Position numbers and translations under genes: made by a program. From the NCBI RefSeq assembly GCF_014349155.1, contig NZ_JACSIT010000084.1:1-46484 (forward strand): DNA of 46,484 nt. Direction: 5' to 3'. Below are positions 1 to 10,500 of this stretch, one piece after another. Positions within the stretch are counted from its first letter, which is position 1. Every line of letters starts with the position of its first letter. The notes beneath the pieces were generated by a model, which was not told the DNA's origin, searched no databases, and saw nothing but the letters and a program-made list of their open reading frames with translations. The stretch is from Neolewinella lacunae (GTDB taxonomy: Bacteria > Bacteroidota > Bacteroidia > Chitinophagales > Saprospiraceae).

Positions 1-86
1 GACCCAGAGGGTCTCGACCTATTAAGCGCTTGAGCCTCCCCGGTTGGCCAAAGTGAGTACGGCTGCGGCCTGGCTAATTAGACAGC
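1..86 (-). repeat. Partial copy of a symmetrical intergenic repeat element
   Basis: The first 86 bases match, in reverse complement, the half-element at 19164-19278. They share the gacccagagggtctc arm, an agcgcttgagcctccc block, a ggctgcggcc block and the terminal taattagacagc. Relative to that copy about 30 bases are missing between the cctccc block and the ccaaagtgag block. The element is cut by the window edge, so its other half cannot be seen. It lies just downstream of the SDR gene, which is the same setting (3' of genes) as the complete copy. Confidence 0.75.
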
Positions 87-139
87 CTACCACTAGGGGC
101 TGTTAGCTGATCCTTATTCTCTGCGCTCCGGGGGACGGC

Positions 140-1081
140 TTAGTAGGGCATGGTTCCGCCGGTGATGCCCATGACTTCGCCGGTGATGTAGCTGGATTCC
201 TGGGAGGCCAGGAGGACGTAGAGGGGGGAACATTCGACGGGTTGGCCGGGGCGTTTAAGGGCGGTTGAGGCACCGAACTGCTGGACTTTCTCCTGGGGCT
301 GGCCGCCGGAGGGCTGAAGGGCCGTCCAGAAGGGACCCGGAGCAACGGCATTGACGCGAATGCCTTTTTCGGCCACTTGCTGGGCCAGGGACTTCGTGAA
401 AGACACGATGCAAGCCTTCGTTTGGGCGTAGTCGAGCAGCGATTCGGAGGGGTCGTAGGACTGTACCGAAGCGGTGTTGATGATCGTTGCACCGGGTTCC
501 AGGTGGGGTAGGGCGGCCTTGGTGATCCAGAACAGTGCGTATACATTAACCTTGAAGGTATTGTCGAACTGTTCGGTGGTCAGGTCGAGGATGGACTGCT
601 GTGAGGTTTGCCGGCCGGCGTTGTTGACGAGGATGTCCAGTCCGCCGAGTTCCGCAACGGCGCCTTCGACCAATTGCTGGCAGAAGGATTCCTGGGAAAT
701 ATCGCCGGGGATGGCGACGGCTTTCTGGCCCGCGTCCTGGATGAGTTTGATCACTTCCCGGGCGTTTTGTTCTTCGGAGGGGAGGTAGTTGATGGCCACG
801 TCGGCACCTTCGCGGGCGTAGGCGATGGCGGCGGCGCGCCCGATGCCGGAGTCGCCGCCGGTAATCAGGGCTTTGCGTCCCTGGAGGCGCCCCGTACCTA
901 CGTAGCTCTCCTCGCCGTGGTCGGGCTCCGGGTCCATTTTATGGATGTCTCCGGGGCGGCTCTGCGGCTGGCGGGGAAAGGGTGGTTGGGGGTACTGGGT
1001 CAGGGGATTTTGTTTGGTCAGGCGGTCTGGGATGGTTTGCGTACTCACGTTTGGGGATTTTTGCGGTGAAAAGGTGACCAA
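140..1081 (-). CDS. SDR family NAD(P)-dependent oxidoreductase (YghA/GsiB-like)
   Basis: This is a 313-aa short-chain dehydrogenase/reductase, expected to be a soluble cytoplasmic NAD(P)-dependent enzyme acting on an unknown alcohol, aldehyde or ketone. The cofactor motif TGGDSGIG is at residues 74-81 and NNAG at 153-156. The catalytic Ser205 (NTAS), Tyr218 and Lys222 (YAQTK) are all present. The N-terminal 60 residues contain the [11 protein letters not shown] and DHGEESY stretches that mark the YghA/general-stress subgroup, so I keep the long start. An internal Met49 is possible but would remove part of that conserved region. The C-terminus ends in GITGGTMPY, typical of the subgroup. The substrate cannot be told from sequence. 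No operon partner is evident: the next gene upstream ends at 1270 on the same strand with 188 bp between. Confidence 0.9.
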   Translation of the reverse strand: MVTFSPQKSPNVSTQTIPDRLTKQNPLTQYPQPPFPRQPQSRPGDIHKMDPEPDHGEESYVGTGRLQGRKALITGGDSGIGRAAAIAYAREGADVAINYLPSEEQNAREVIKLIQDAGQKAVAIPGDISQESFCQQLVEGAVAELGGLDILVNNAGRQTSQQSILDLTTEQFDNTFKVNVYALFWITKAALPHLEPGATIINTASVQSYDPSESLLDYAQTKACIVSFTKSLAQQVAEKGIRVNAVAPGPFWTALQPSGGQPQEKVQQFGASTALKRPGQPVECSPLYVLLASQESSYITGEVMGITGGTMPY

Positions 1082-1230
1082 AAGGGCACCCGCCGACTAG
1101 AACTTAGGGCTGGTAGGGCAAGTTCGTTCATTCCCGCATTGGGCGGTATTTGGATCGGGTTTTGGGTGTTTTGCAATCTTTTCCGGTGGGGCTTCGGCTT
1201 TTACCTTCCCTTGCTCCTAAGACGGACCGT

Positions 1231-1247
1231 GCACCTGCGGCCGCGCC
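1231..1247 (+). repeat. Copy 1 of a GC-rich 16-bp word (GCACCTGCGGCCGCGC)
   Basis: This word occurs exactly at 1231, 22045, 30894 and 34794, and once with a single mismatch in reverse complement at 44453-44468. Here it lies between the SDR gene and the stop of the acyltransferase gene. The core GCGGCCGC is a palindrome. Its role is unknown. Confidence 0.8.
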
Positions 1248-1269
1248 TTTTGCATTGTACCGAAGGGGC

Positions 1270-3042
1270 TTATTGTTCGGCGGCGGTGCGCTCGTCAATG
1301 AGCAGCAGGGCAGGGTACTTCAGGCGGCGGTTGAGCTTGAAGGTGGAGAGGCGGTTGTGGTAGTAATACAGCAGGGCGAAATTATCGCAGACGATGCGAC
1401 CTTTCCGATCGCGGTAGAGCGGCTTATCGATGTGGAAGGTGCCCATACTATCGATGCCATGGCCGACGATGGCGGCGGGGCTTTCGTAGATTTCGGGGGC
1501 TATCTTAGTGCGGTCTTCGAGGCTCATGGCCACGAGGAGATCGCGCAGCTGGGCGACGACGTCGTAGAGGGCTTCCTGATCGAAGTAAAAATCTTCGGGG
1601 GGGAGGCGGAGCAGGGCGTAGAGGTCGTGGCCCGGGAAAGCTTTTTCCAGCATGCCGAAGGCGGCGTAGCTGACCAGGTGGCTGGCCAGGACGATGCCAT
1701 CGGCGTGGTAGCGTTCGACGATCTTTTCGCCCAGCATACGGGTGTACTCGTTTTCCCGCTGGTAATCCTTATTGATCTTGCCGAACTGATCGCGGAAGTA
1801 TTCGCGGGTGGAGACCTGGTGGCCGTTTTTACTGTAGCTTTTGCCGTCGGCCTCAACGCGGTTACCGAGCACGTCCAGCGGCTGGCCGAGGGTGATGGTG
1901 ATGCGGTTGCCCTTGCTGAAGACGCCCCAGACGAACTTAAGGATGGAGCGGAGGCTGTGGAAACTGTCCTGGGCTTTGATGTAGCGATCCTGGCCCTCCT
2001 TGCGCAGGTGTTGCTCAATGAGGAACTGCCCTTCGAGGACGAAGGGGTAGCTGAGGATGACGGGCACGATGAAGACCTTATCGTTGCGCCCATCCTGGTA
2101 GCGACCGCGCTGGGCTTCGACGGCGGTGCCGAGCAGGCCCAGCTTGAGTTTGGTTTCCAGGGCACCGGAGCGGGAGCGGGTCCCCCCCGGAAAGAACAGG
2201 CTGGGAACGCCGCGCTGGATGATGAGCCGGCTGAAGGTTTTCAGCGCGGTCATGTAAATGGGGTTTTGCTTGCGCCGGTCTACGCGGTAGGCCCCCAGGC
2301 GATTCATGAAGTAGGCGGTATAACCCGTATTATAAAGGTTAAGGCCGGCGCCGAAGGACATGGCGGGGAGGCCGGCCACCTGGTCCATGGCGTACCCGAT
2401 GAGGATGGAATCGAGGTTGCTGAAGTGGGTGGGCACCATCACCACCGTACCCCGTTGGCTGAGTTCGCGGACCTGGTCCACGTAGCCCCGGACGAGCAAC
2501 TTTTCCTGCAACAAGATTTTTTTGGAGAACAGGCTGCGGAAACTCCGTCCGTCGGCGGCATTGAGCAGGCGACCGAAGAAAAAGGTGAGGAAGCGGCGGG
2601 CGAATTTGAAGGTGGGGATTTTGAAATGTCCCACGATTTCGTCGGCGTAGCGGTGCACGACGCGGCCGAGGATGGTGCGGGTGGCGTTTTCGGCGGTGGT
2701 GGGCTCGTTTTCGTCGAGGGAGCGGGTGGCCAGCATTTTGGCCAGGCGCTTCCAGTACCGGCGTTCCTGGGGCGGGTCTACCTTCCAGGGTTCGTCCTTG
2801 GTGCGTTGTTGTTCGGCGAAGAGGGTCTTGCTGAGCAGCCCGTTGAGGTCGCGGCCGTGCTCTTCGAGAATGCGCTCGGTAGTGGCCGCTTCGAGTTCGC
2901 GGACGAAGTCGGCGCGGTCTTCGTGCAACTGGTTGATGGCCCAGGAGTGGATCTCGGGGGCGGTATGGGGGTAGCGTTTACCTTCGTGCTGGAAGGTAGC
3001 GGAGGGGCTGGCTGCGGCGGATGGGGTAGGGGTATCGGTCAC
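1270..3042 (-). CDS. PlsB-like glycerol-3-phosphate / lysophosphatidate acyltransferase
   Basis: This 590-aa protein belongs to the PlsB/PlsC/LPLAT superfamily, which transfers a fatty acyl group to glycerol-3-phosphate or lysophospholipid at the inner membrane. The catalytic HX4D box is THFSNLDS (His206, Asp211). Block II is GAYRVDRR (250-257), block III is GGTRSRSG (286-293) and block IV is VPVILSYPF (327-335). Blocks II and III resemble PlsB (GGRSRTG) more than PlsC (FPEGTRS), so a G3P acyltransferase role is more likely, but the true acceptor is unproven. The N-terminal 180 residues and the C-terminal 200 residues are family-specific helical regions. There is no signal peptide. The start at 3042 gives a Ser/Thr/Pro-rich leader, and a somewhat later start cannot be excluded. 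Confidence 0.85.
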   Translation of the reverse strand: MTDTPTPSAAASPSATFQHEGKRYPHTAPEIHSWAINQLHEDRADFVRELEAATTERILEEHGRDLNGLLSKTLFAEQQRTKDEPWKVDPPQERRYWKRLAKMLATRSLDENEPTTAENATRTILGRVVHRYADEIVGHFKIPTFKFARRFLTFFFGRLLNAADGRSFRSLFSKKILLQEKLLVRGYVDQVRELSQRGTVVMVPTHFSNLDSILIGYAMDQVAGLPAMSFGAGLNLYNTGYTAYFMNRLGAYRVDRRKQNPIYMTALKTFSRLIIQRGVPSLFFPGGTRSRSGALETKLKLGLLGTAVEAQRGRYQDGRNDKVFIVPVILSYPFVLEGQFLIEQHLRKEGQDRYIKAQDSFHSLRSILKFVWGVFSKGNRITITLGQPLDVLGNRVEADGKSYSKNGHQVSTREYFRDQFGKINKDYQRENEYTRMLGEKIVERYHADGIVLASHLVSYAAFGMLEKAFPGHDLYALLRLPPEDFYFDQEALYDVVAQLRDLLVAMSLEDRTKIAPEIYESPAAIVGHGIDSMGTFHIDKPLYRDRKGRIVCDNFALLYYYHNRLSTFKLNRRLKYPALLLIDERTAAEQ

Positions 3043-3495
3043 AGTGGCGAAGATAGGGCAAATGCGCAGAAGGGGAACCGGGGGGCTTGGGGGGTGAAAC
3101 CTGGTTTTGCTCCACCCTGAGCTCTGGGGTCAAGGCAGTTTGGAAATCAGGGAATAAGCGCCGGCTGGCAAGGGCTTGCCCCCAGAAATTTGGACCAACA
3201 GGCGTGTCTAAACACAGATGTTGGGCCGTTGGTACGGAGTCAGGAATTTTTTTTTGGCGACAAGTATACTTTTTTCGGCAATGTCTTTTGTACTTTTACG
3301 TCTACTTAAGCCTAAGGGCAGATTTACCTCATGAAAAAATAAACGACCTTCGCGTTGTCCCGGTGTGTTTTGGGTATCCCTCGTCATTTGCCTGACCGGG
3401 TCTGAACGCGTTAGTGCAGTTTGTTTTTCCACGGGGCTAGTGTCTCGGGAAGTAACCATTACGTGCTTCTCTTTTTTTAGAATAGCGTCTCTCAA
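3043..3495. other. Intergenic region between divergent genes, no gene seen
   Basis: These 453 bp separate the minus-strand acyltransferase from the plus-strand carboxypeptidase. The stretch 3247-3310 is T-rich (several T runs, tatacttttttc, gtacttttac) and may hold the promoter of the carboxypeptidase. However, I see no match with both a proper -33 TTG and a TAnnTTTG -7 box, so I do not call one. A minimal ORF atgaaaaaataa at 3330-3341 encodes only MKK and is probably meaningless. Confidence 0.4.
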
Positions 3496-6400
3496 ATGTC
3501 AAATCATAACATTCCCTCCTTCGGGCGGTGTGCCCGTGCGTGTGCCAACCGCAGCACCCTGATCATTGCTTTGCAGCGAAAGATGGCCTGGTTGGTGGCT
3601 GGTCTCCTGCTGCTGTCTGGGTCTGCTTGGGGGCAGGGCAACGGCATGGGACGGCCCTTAGCGGATCCGGATCATCGGCAAGTGCCGGCCGTTTCAGCGG
3701 AGGTGGAAACGCCCCAGCGGTACGTGGAGGTAGAAATCAGTTTTGCGGGTCAGGAAGAGATGGAAGATTTTTTGCAGCTGGAGCTGGACTATGACCATTT
3801 CCATCCTTCGCTCGGAGCAAACCAGGTAGTGCTGCCGGCCCAGGACCTGGAAAAACTGCGGGCCGCCGGCGTACCCTACCGCGTTGTGGTGGAAGACGTT
3901 GCGGCGGCGGTCGACCGGAGAAATAAGGAATACCTGGCCAAAAACCCGATTGTGGCGCCGGAGAAATCGACGGCCGGATTCGAGTTGGGCAGCATGGGTG
4001 GGTTTTATACCTACGCCGAGGTTTTGCAGCAGTTGGATGAAATGAGGACCCTGTACCCCAACCTGATCACCGAACGTTTCAGCATTGGTACGAGCATTGA
4101 AGGGCGAACCATCTGGGCCGTCAAAATCTCCGACAATCCCAGTACGGACGAAAGTGCTGCCGAGGCTCCCGTTTACTTCGACGCTCTGCACCACAGCCGC
4201 GAGCCCGCCTCAATGGCTACGGTGATCAATTTCATGTTTCACCTGCTGGAGAACTATTCGAGCGACCCCGGCATCGGGTACATTGTCAACAACCGGGAGA
4301 TTTTTGTGGTCCCCGTGGTGAACCCCGATGGCTACGAATACAACCGGCAGACCAACCCCAACGGCGGCGGCATGTGGCGCAAAAACCGGCGGGTCAATTC
4401 GGGTTCCTCCTGCCGGGGAGTCGACCTGAACCGAAACTACAATACGGACTGGGGGGGGGCTGGTTCCAGCTCAAACCCCTGTTCCGATTCCTACCGGGGC
4501 GCTTCGGTATTTTCTGAGCCCGAGTCGAGGGCCATCCGCGACTTCACTACATCAATCAATGCCCCCATTGCCTACACCACCCACACCTCGGGAGGCTACT
4601 GGCTGGGGCCGGACTTCAGCAACGGACAAACGGAATTTGCCATCCACGCGGAGCTGAACAGCGACTGCATGCACGAAAACGAATACATCTACGGAGACGC
4701 GGCCATTCTGCTGGGGTACGCCAGTGGCACGACGCAAAACTGGATGTACGAGGCTCTGGGCTCGCTTTCCTGGACGCCGGAAATTGGTACAACGGGTTTC
4801 TGGCCTACCATTCCAGAGATCATCCCCCTGGTCAACCAACAAATCAAGCCCTACGAATACGCGTGCTGGGTGGCCGGAGCACTGGCCGATTACCAGGGTT
4901 TTGAGGTGCTGAATGCGGAGGGATTATCCGTCGGGCAGCCGCTCTCCCTCGGGGTGCGCATTAAGAATAAGGGACTGAGCAAGACCGCCCAAAACGTGGT
5001 GGTCAGTCTTACTCCCGATAATCCTGGCGTAACCGTGGTAGCGGGCAGCCAGGCCTACGGCAACATTGCCTCCCGTGCTTTTGCGAGCAACGCCAGCCCC
5101 TTCACCTTTACGGTGGACCCTTCGGTTCCCGTGGGCACCGTGGTTACCTTCCAGGTGGTAGTGAGCCAGGAGGGCGTTGTATCAGATCAGGACCAGTTCC
5201 GCATCACGGTTGGCCAGCCCACTGTGCTGTTCAGCGACGACGCGGAAAATGGCAACGCGGCCTGGGTAAACGGTGGAACGGGGACCAACTGGCAGGCCTC
5301 CACGGAGGATGCCTACACGGGGAATGCGTGTTTTGTGGACTCTCCCCTTGGGCATTCAGCATCTAACAACAACCGCAGCTTTACGCTGGCGGCGCCGATT
5401 TCCCTGGTGGGTGTAAGCAACCCGCGCCTGGAATTTGCCGCCAAATGGGGTTTGCACACTACTACGGATTACGTCCGGCTGCAGATCAGCACCAACGGGG
5501 GCAGCACCTGGACTAACCTGAGCAGTGCGGCCATGGAAAGCATCGGGGGAGCCCCCGCTTTCGTGCGCAACGAACGCTGGACCCACCAGGTGGTCGATCT
5601 TTCTGCCTACAGCGGGCAGAGCATCCGCTTGCGCTTCCTTTCAGTAGCAAACTCCTCCCTGCGCTCCGACGGATTTTACTTCGACGATTTCCGGGTGGTA
5701 GGCTACGCCGGGATCAATCCTGCCACCTGTACCGACGGCATCCAGAATGGCGACGAAACGGGCGTTGACTGCGGTGGGAGTGCCTGTTCCCCTTGTCCGA
5801 CCTGCACCGACGGCATCCAGAATGGCGACGAAACGGGAGTGGATTGTGGTGGTCCTGCCTGCCCCGCCTGCCCAAGTTGCAACGACGGGATTCTCAACAA
5901 TGGCGAAACGTCCGTCGATTGCGGCGGCCCGAACTGCGCGGCCTGCCCCACCTGTACGGACGGCATCCAGAACGGGGACGAGACCGGCGTAGATTGCGGC
6001 GGGGCTTGTACGCCCTGCGAAACGGGCTGCGCCACGGTGGTCATCCTCACTGATGGGTTTGAGACGGGATACGGCAACTGGATTGATGGAGGAACGGATT
6101 GCAACCGCGTAAGCAGTAGCACCTACGCCAGCACGGGTGTTTTTTCCGTCGCCCTGCGCGACAACACCTCCTCCTCCGTAATGTCAACCAACAACCTGAA
6201 CCTGGCGGGCTACGGAGAAATTACCGTAAATTTCTCCTACTACCCCGTCAGCATGGATAATTCCAGCGAGGATTTCTGGCTCCAGATATCCACCAACGGT
6301 GGGTCCAGTTACACAACGGTAGAAGAGTGGAACCTGGGCGACGAGTTCCAGAACAATACCCGCTACTTCGAGTCGGTGGTCCTTTCCGGCCCTTTCACCA

Positions 6401-7539
6401 CCAATACCCGTCTGCGCTTCCGTTGCGATGCTTCGGCGGACAACGACCTGGTTTATCTGGACGACATCGTCGTTACCGCTTGCCAGCCCGGTACCAGTGC
6501 GCCCACCTGCTCCGATGGCATCCAAAACGGCAGCGAAACGGGAATCGACTGCGGTGGCCCCGACTGCCCGGCCTGCCCAAGTTGCTCCGACGGCATCCAA
6601 AACGGCGGCGAAACGGGTGTTGACTGCGGTGGCCCCAACTGTGTGGCTTGCCCGTCTTGCAACGATGGCATCCTGAACAACGGCGAAACGGCCGTCGACT
6701 GCGGTGGCCCGAATTGCAGCGCTTGCCCAAGTTGTTCCGACGGCATCCAAAACGGCGGCGAAACGGGTGTCGACTGCGGTGGCCCCAACTGCGCAGCCTG
6801 CCCCGTTACCTACTGCACTTCGAGCAGTTCCAGTACCCAGTACGAGTACATCCAGTCGGTCAGCATCGGTGGAACCAGCAACACTTCGGGCAATAACGGA
6901 GGCTACGGAAACTTTACGGCCAGCCCCATCCTGCCTTTAAATGCCGGTACTACGAATATCACCCTTGTACCCGGCTTCCAGGGAGGCGCGTACAACGAGG
7001 CCTGGTCGGTTTACATCGATTACAACGCCGACGGTGATTTTACCGACGCCGGAGAGTTGGTTTTCCAGGGCATCTCCTCCACTACGATTAATGGCTCTTT
7101 CGTGGTGCCGGGCGGACTAAGTGGAGTAAGTCGACTGCGCGTCCAAATGCAGTACAGCAACTACACCAGTGGCAGCTGTGCGGCCTATTCCTGGGGAGAG
7201 GTGGAAGATTATACCGTCAATTTCGGCAGCGGTGCCCGGCGCAATGCTCCGGTGTTGCCGGCCGTGGTACAGACGGAAGGCGAAACGCTTTCTCTCTTCC
7301 CCAACCCGGCTACTACGGACCTATTCATCCGTACAGGAAATCTCTCCAGCCAGGAGCCGGCCAACTGGCAAATCACCAATGCCGCTGGACAAGCCGTACG
7401 GGCGGGGATTGCGCAAAAGGACCAAACCGACCGCGGGTTTACGCTGGACATCAGTGCGTTGACCCCCGGTATGTATTACTTCACTGTCGTTACTTCGGAT
7501 AAAAACATCACCCGCCGCTTTGTAGTACAACGGCGATAA
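3496..7539 (+). CDS. Secreted M14 zinc carboxypeptidase with Cys-rich repeats, GEVED domain and T9SS tail
   Basis: This is a 1347-aa multidomain exoenzyme. After a long n-region, the hydrophobic segment WLVAGLLLLSGSAWG is the signal peptide; an internal start near residue 26-30 is possible. The M14 metallopeptidase domain spans about 168-468. Zinc ligands are His233 and Glu236 in HHSRE plus the His of YTTHTSGGY; DLNRN supplies the substrate-binding Asn/Arg and WTPEIG holds the catalytic Glu. It should cleave C-terminal residues from peptides outside the cell. Next come a CARDB-like domain (468-575), two jelly-roll/MAM-like domains (577-740, 848-1000), each followed by four copies of a C-DGIQNG-ETGVDCGG-C-C repeat (743-845, 1005-1102), a GEVED domain (1106-1245) and a type A T9SS sorting domain (from LFPNPATTDLFI). 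All catalytic residues are present. The giant surface-protein gene starts 47 bp downstream, suggesting an operon. Confidence 0.93.
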   Translation: MSNHNIPSFGRCARACANRSTLIIALQRKMAWLVAGLLLLSGSAWGQGNGMGRPLADPDHRQVPAVSAEVETPQRYVEVEISFAGQEEMEDFLQLELDYDHFHPSLGANQVVLPAQDLEKLRAAGVPYRVVVEDVAAAVDRRNKEYLAKNPIVAPEKSTAGFELGSMGGFYTYAEVLQQLDEMRTLYPNLITERFSIGTSIEGRTIWAVKISDNPSTDESAAEAPVYFDALHHSREPASMATVINFMFHLLENYSSDPGIGYIVNNREIFVVPVVNPDGYEYNRQTNPNGGGMWRKNRRVNSGSSCRGVDLNRNYNTDWGGAGSSSNPCSDSYRGASVFSEPESRAIRDFTTSINAPIAYTTHTSGGYWLGPDFSNGQTEFAIHAELNSDCMHENEYIYGDAAILLGYASGTTQNWMYEALGSLSWTPEIGTTGFWPTIPEIIPLVNQQIKPYEYACWVAGALADYQGFEVLNAEGLSVGQPLSLGVRIKNKGLSKTAQNVVVSLTPDNPGVTVVAGSQAYGNIASRAFASNASPFTFTVDPSVPVGTVVTFQVVVSQEGVVSDQDQFRITVGQPTVLFSDDAENGNAAWVNGGTGTNWQASTEDAYTGNACFVDSPLGHSASNNNRSFTLAAPISLVGVSNPRLEFAAKWGLHTTTDYVRLQISTNGGSTWTNLSSAAMESIGGAPAFVRNERWTHQVVDLSAYSGQSIRLRFLSVANSSLRSDGFYFDDFRVVGYAGINPATCTDGIQNGDETGVDCGGSACSPCPTCTDGIQNGDETGVDCGGPACPACPSCNDGILNNGETSVDCGGPNCAACPTCTDGIQNGDETGVDCGGACTPCETGCATVVILTDGFETGYGNWIDGGTDCNRVSSSTYASTGVFSVALRDNTSSSVMSTNNLNLAGYGEITVNFSYYPVSMDNSSEDFWLQISTNGGSSYTTVEEWNLGDEFQNNTRYFESVVLSGPFTTNTRLRFRCDASADNDLVYLDDIVVTACQPGTSAPTCSDGIQNGSETGIDCGGPDCPACPSCSDGIQNGGETGVDCGGPNCVACPSCNDGILNNGETAVDCGGPNCSACPSCSDGIQNGGETGVDCGGPNCAACPVTYCTSSSSSTQYEYIQSVSIGGTSNTSGNNGGYGNFTASPILPLNAGTTNITLVPGFQGGAYNEAWSVYIDYNADGDFTDAGELVFQGISSTTINGSFVVPGGLSGVSRLRVQMQYSNYTSGSCAAYSWGEVEDYTVNFGSGARRNAPVLPAVVQTEGETLSLFPNPATTDLFIRTGNLSSQEPANWQITNAAGQAVRAGIAQKDQTDRGFTLDISALTPGMYYFTVVTSDKNITRRFVVQRR

Positions 7540-7586
7540 TTCTCGATACCAGTTCCTCAGTTACACCCTTATAGATTTACAGCCTC

Positions 7587-10500
7587 ATGAAAAAAATTCA
7601 ACCTTCGCTTCGGCCCAACCGGTCCGTATACCTTTCCCTGTTTGGTGCTGGCTTAGCGCTGGCTTTAGTACTGGGCTACGGGCAGGCGAAAAACCTTCTG
7701 GCGCACCTCCTGCCAGGGGGCGGACCGGATGGGCCCACGGCAGTACAAGATGGCGCATCGCTTGCCTTTGGGCCTAACGACCTGATGGTAAGCGTATTTG
7801 ACGACTATAACAGTGACGGCACCGACAACGGCGCTGGAGAGCCTGGGATCAGCGGCTTGACGGTTACTGCCTACGATGCGGCAAATACGCCTACGGTATT
7901 TACGGATTCCGGGGATGGGAATTACCTGTTCACCCCCGGTAATGCCAACGTTTATCGGGTAGAAATCACGGGCATTGACGATGCTTTTGAGCCTAGCGTG
8001 GCCGGTGCCACTACCACCTTTTTCATGGCGCGTGGACAGACGGTAGCGGTGGGCTTGCACGTGCCCGATGAGTATTATCCGGGGACTGGAGTATTCCTCA
8101 CCACGCCTTGTTACGTAGATGGTGCATCGAATGGCCCCAACAGTGGGGGCGACGTATTGGTAGTGGTGCCAGCCAGTGGCCTGACCACCGGGGTTGGAAA
8201 CCGTACCCCAACTGAATATTTTGTGGCCAACCACAACGAGATTGGCGCCACTTTTGGCGTAGCCTACGCCCGGCAGGCCCAGACCTTGTTTGCCGCTGCA
8301 TTCACCAAACGGCACACGGCTTTTGGCCCTGGCGGAACGGGGGCGATTTACCGGGTGGGGCTGACGAGTGCCACCGCACCGGTCACGGCTGCCGCTCCCA
8401 CCACCTTCATCAACCTCAATACCCTCTTTGGTGCTAATACGGCGGGAGCAAACCCTCACCCCAATACTGCCGATTTTGACCGCGACCCTCTGGCTTACGA
8501 TGCAGTAGGTAAAGTGGGTTTAGGAGGTCTTGCTTTCACCGAAGAAAACAACACTCTGTGGACCATTAACCTGGCGGATCGCCGTCTCTACGAAATGCCC
8601 CTCGGCGGCACGCGGTCTAATCCTACGGCACCCAGCGCCGCCGCGATTAGTCGTTGGCCCGCAACGGGTAGCCTGGTTGATTTACCCGGCCTACCGGGGA
8701 CGCCTGCCGAGCGCGCGATCAACGTGCGGCCTTTTGCCGTTAAAGCACACCGGGGAGAGATTTACATTGGCGTGGTTTACACCGGCGAATCCACCGTCGT
8801 CCTCAATGGCGCAAACACCTTGGTAACCAACACCGGAGACCGGACGGTAATGCGGGGTTACGTCTATAAATTTGATCCCACGACGGATGTTTTCACCCAG
8901 GTGCTTTCTTTCCCTTTTAATTATATCCGGGGACAGGCCATTGACTTCTGTTCTAACAATGCCCAAGCCGAATTTTTCCCCTGGGCACCTGTGTACGATA
9001 AAAATACTTTTCAGACGGCCGTGATGGGCAATAGCGCAGTCTCTGGAAGTTTACCTCCCGAAAGGGCCTACCCACAGCCCTGGATTACGGACCTGGAATT
9101 CGATGAAAATGGAAAATTGCTCATTGGGGTCCGCGACCGTTTTGCCGACCAGCATGGCTTCAATAAACTACCTCCAACCACCGCTACGGCCGACCCTAAT
9201 TTACGTTTCAGCGCCGACGGTGCTGGTGATATTTTGGTAGCCTCTCCAGCGGTTAGCGGTAATGGCACTTACGTCCTGGAAAACAATTCGGGCAACGGTG
9301 TCGGCGGCGAACCCTTCGGCCCAACGACCGGCATTAACAAACAGGAAGGTCCCGGCAACGGCGAATTCTTCTTCGACGACCGCTACCGGCCAGCTGATGC
9401 TACTCCCGACGGACCTACCCGCCCCAACTGCTCCCTGGATGTCAACGATATGGATCCCATTCTGGAGCCCACCCGAGAGCAGGGGCACGATGAAGTCTCC
9501 CTTGGCGGTCTCTTTCAGTATAATGGCACCCTCAATTTGTTGCTTTCTGTCTACGACCCCATCAACGCATTCGATGATTTTAACCAGGCAGGCTTTATGA
9601 GTTTGAGCACCATCAATGGCTCCCGGCAAGGGGCGGCCTTGGTATATGCTTCGCTGGATTTTAACGCTGGCACGCCCGATAACCCTGCTACCTTCGGTAA
9701 AGGCAACGGCTTGGGCGACGTTGAGGGTGTTGCTCCGGCAGCCCCCCTGGAAATTGGCAACCGCGTTTGGCTCGACGTCAACAACGACGGCATCCAGAAC
9801 CCGGGCGAAAACGGCATTAATGGGGTACGGGTGGAACTGTTCAAGGACATTGGTGGCGTAATGACCAAGGTCGCCGAAACCACTACTGCCGCTAGTGCTA
9901 CCCAGGGGGATGGTGCCTTCCGCTTCAGCAGCAGCCCGGCCCAAACCTGGTCCAACGGCCAAACACGGGTACTGCCAGATATGAACTACGAAGTGCGCGT
10001 CAGCCTGGCCAATTTGCAGTCGGTCAACGGCAACATCATTGCTTTTGCTACGGCCAACGCCGGAGGTAATGCCACCAACAACAACAAAACGGACTTAAGC
10101 GATTCTGACGCCAATACCAGCGGGGTCATTGCCGTCCGCACCGGTCAGCCCGGAGACAACAACCATACCCTCGATATTGGCGCGGTAGCTTGTAACATTG
10201 CTATCGCCAGCGCCTCGCCCGGCACCTGCGTCCCCGCCACCAATACCTACACGCTGGACGTGGAAGTCACCTACGCGAATATCCCCAGTGGCGAAATGAT
10301 TGTCATTACCACCAGTAATGGCGCCAACCAAAGCTTCACCCCGGCGGCCGCCAGCGGCACCGAAACGTTTACGTTAACGGGCCTGGCCAGCGATGGCGTG
10401 GCCGATATTGACGTCACGGCAACGTATTCCACCAGCACCGTGTGCACTGCGACCCTCGCCGATGCCTACGATGCACCCGCAGATTGCACCCCCGTCTGTT

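Noticed and set aside
1150..3120. 656-codon open frame on the plus strand
   Set aside because: It lies antisense to the acyltransferase gene, whose catalytic motifs are all intact. The translation is a low-diversity Val/Gly/Glu/Asp-rich sequence typical of the complement of a GC-rich gene.
3330..3341. Mini-ORF MKK as a leader peptide
   Set aside because: Too short, no attenuator structure next to it, and 155 bp away from the next start codon.
3208..3495. 95-codon minus-strand frame before the carboxypeptidase gene
   Set aside because: No start context, no recognisable domain, and it would occupy the likely promoter region.
5703..6122. Pro/Ser-rich minus-strand frames across the Cys-rich repeats (also 6184-6788)
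   Set aside because: Repetitive complements of the Cys-rich repeat arrays of the carboxypeptidase.
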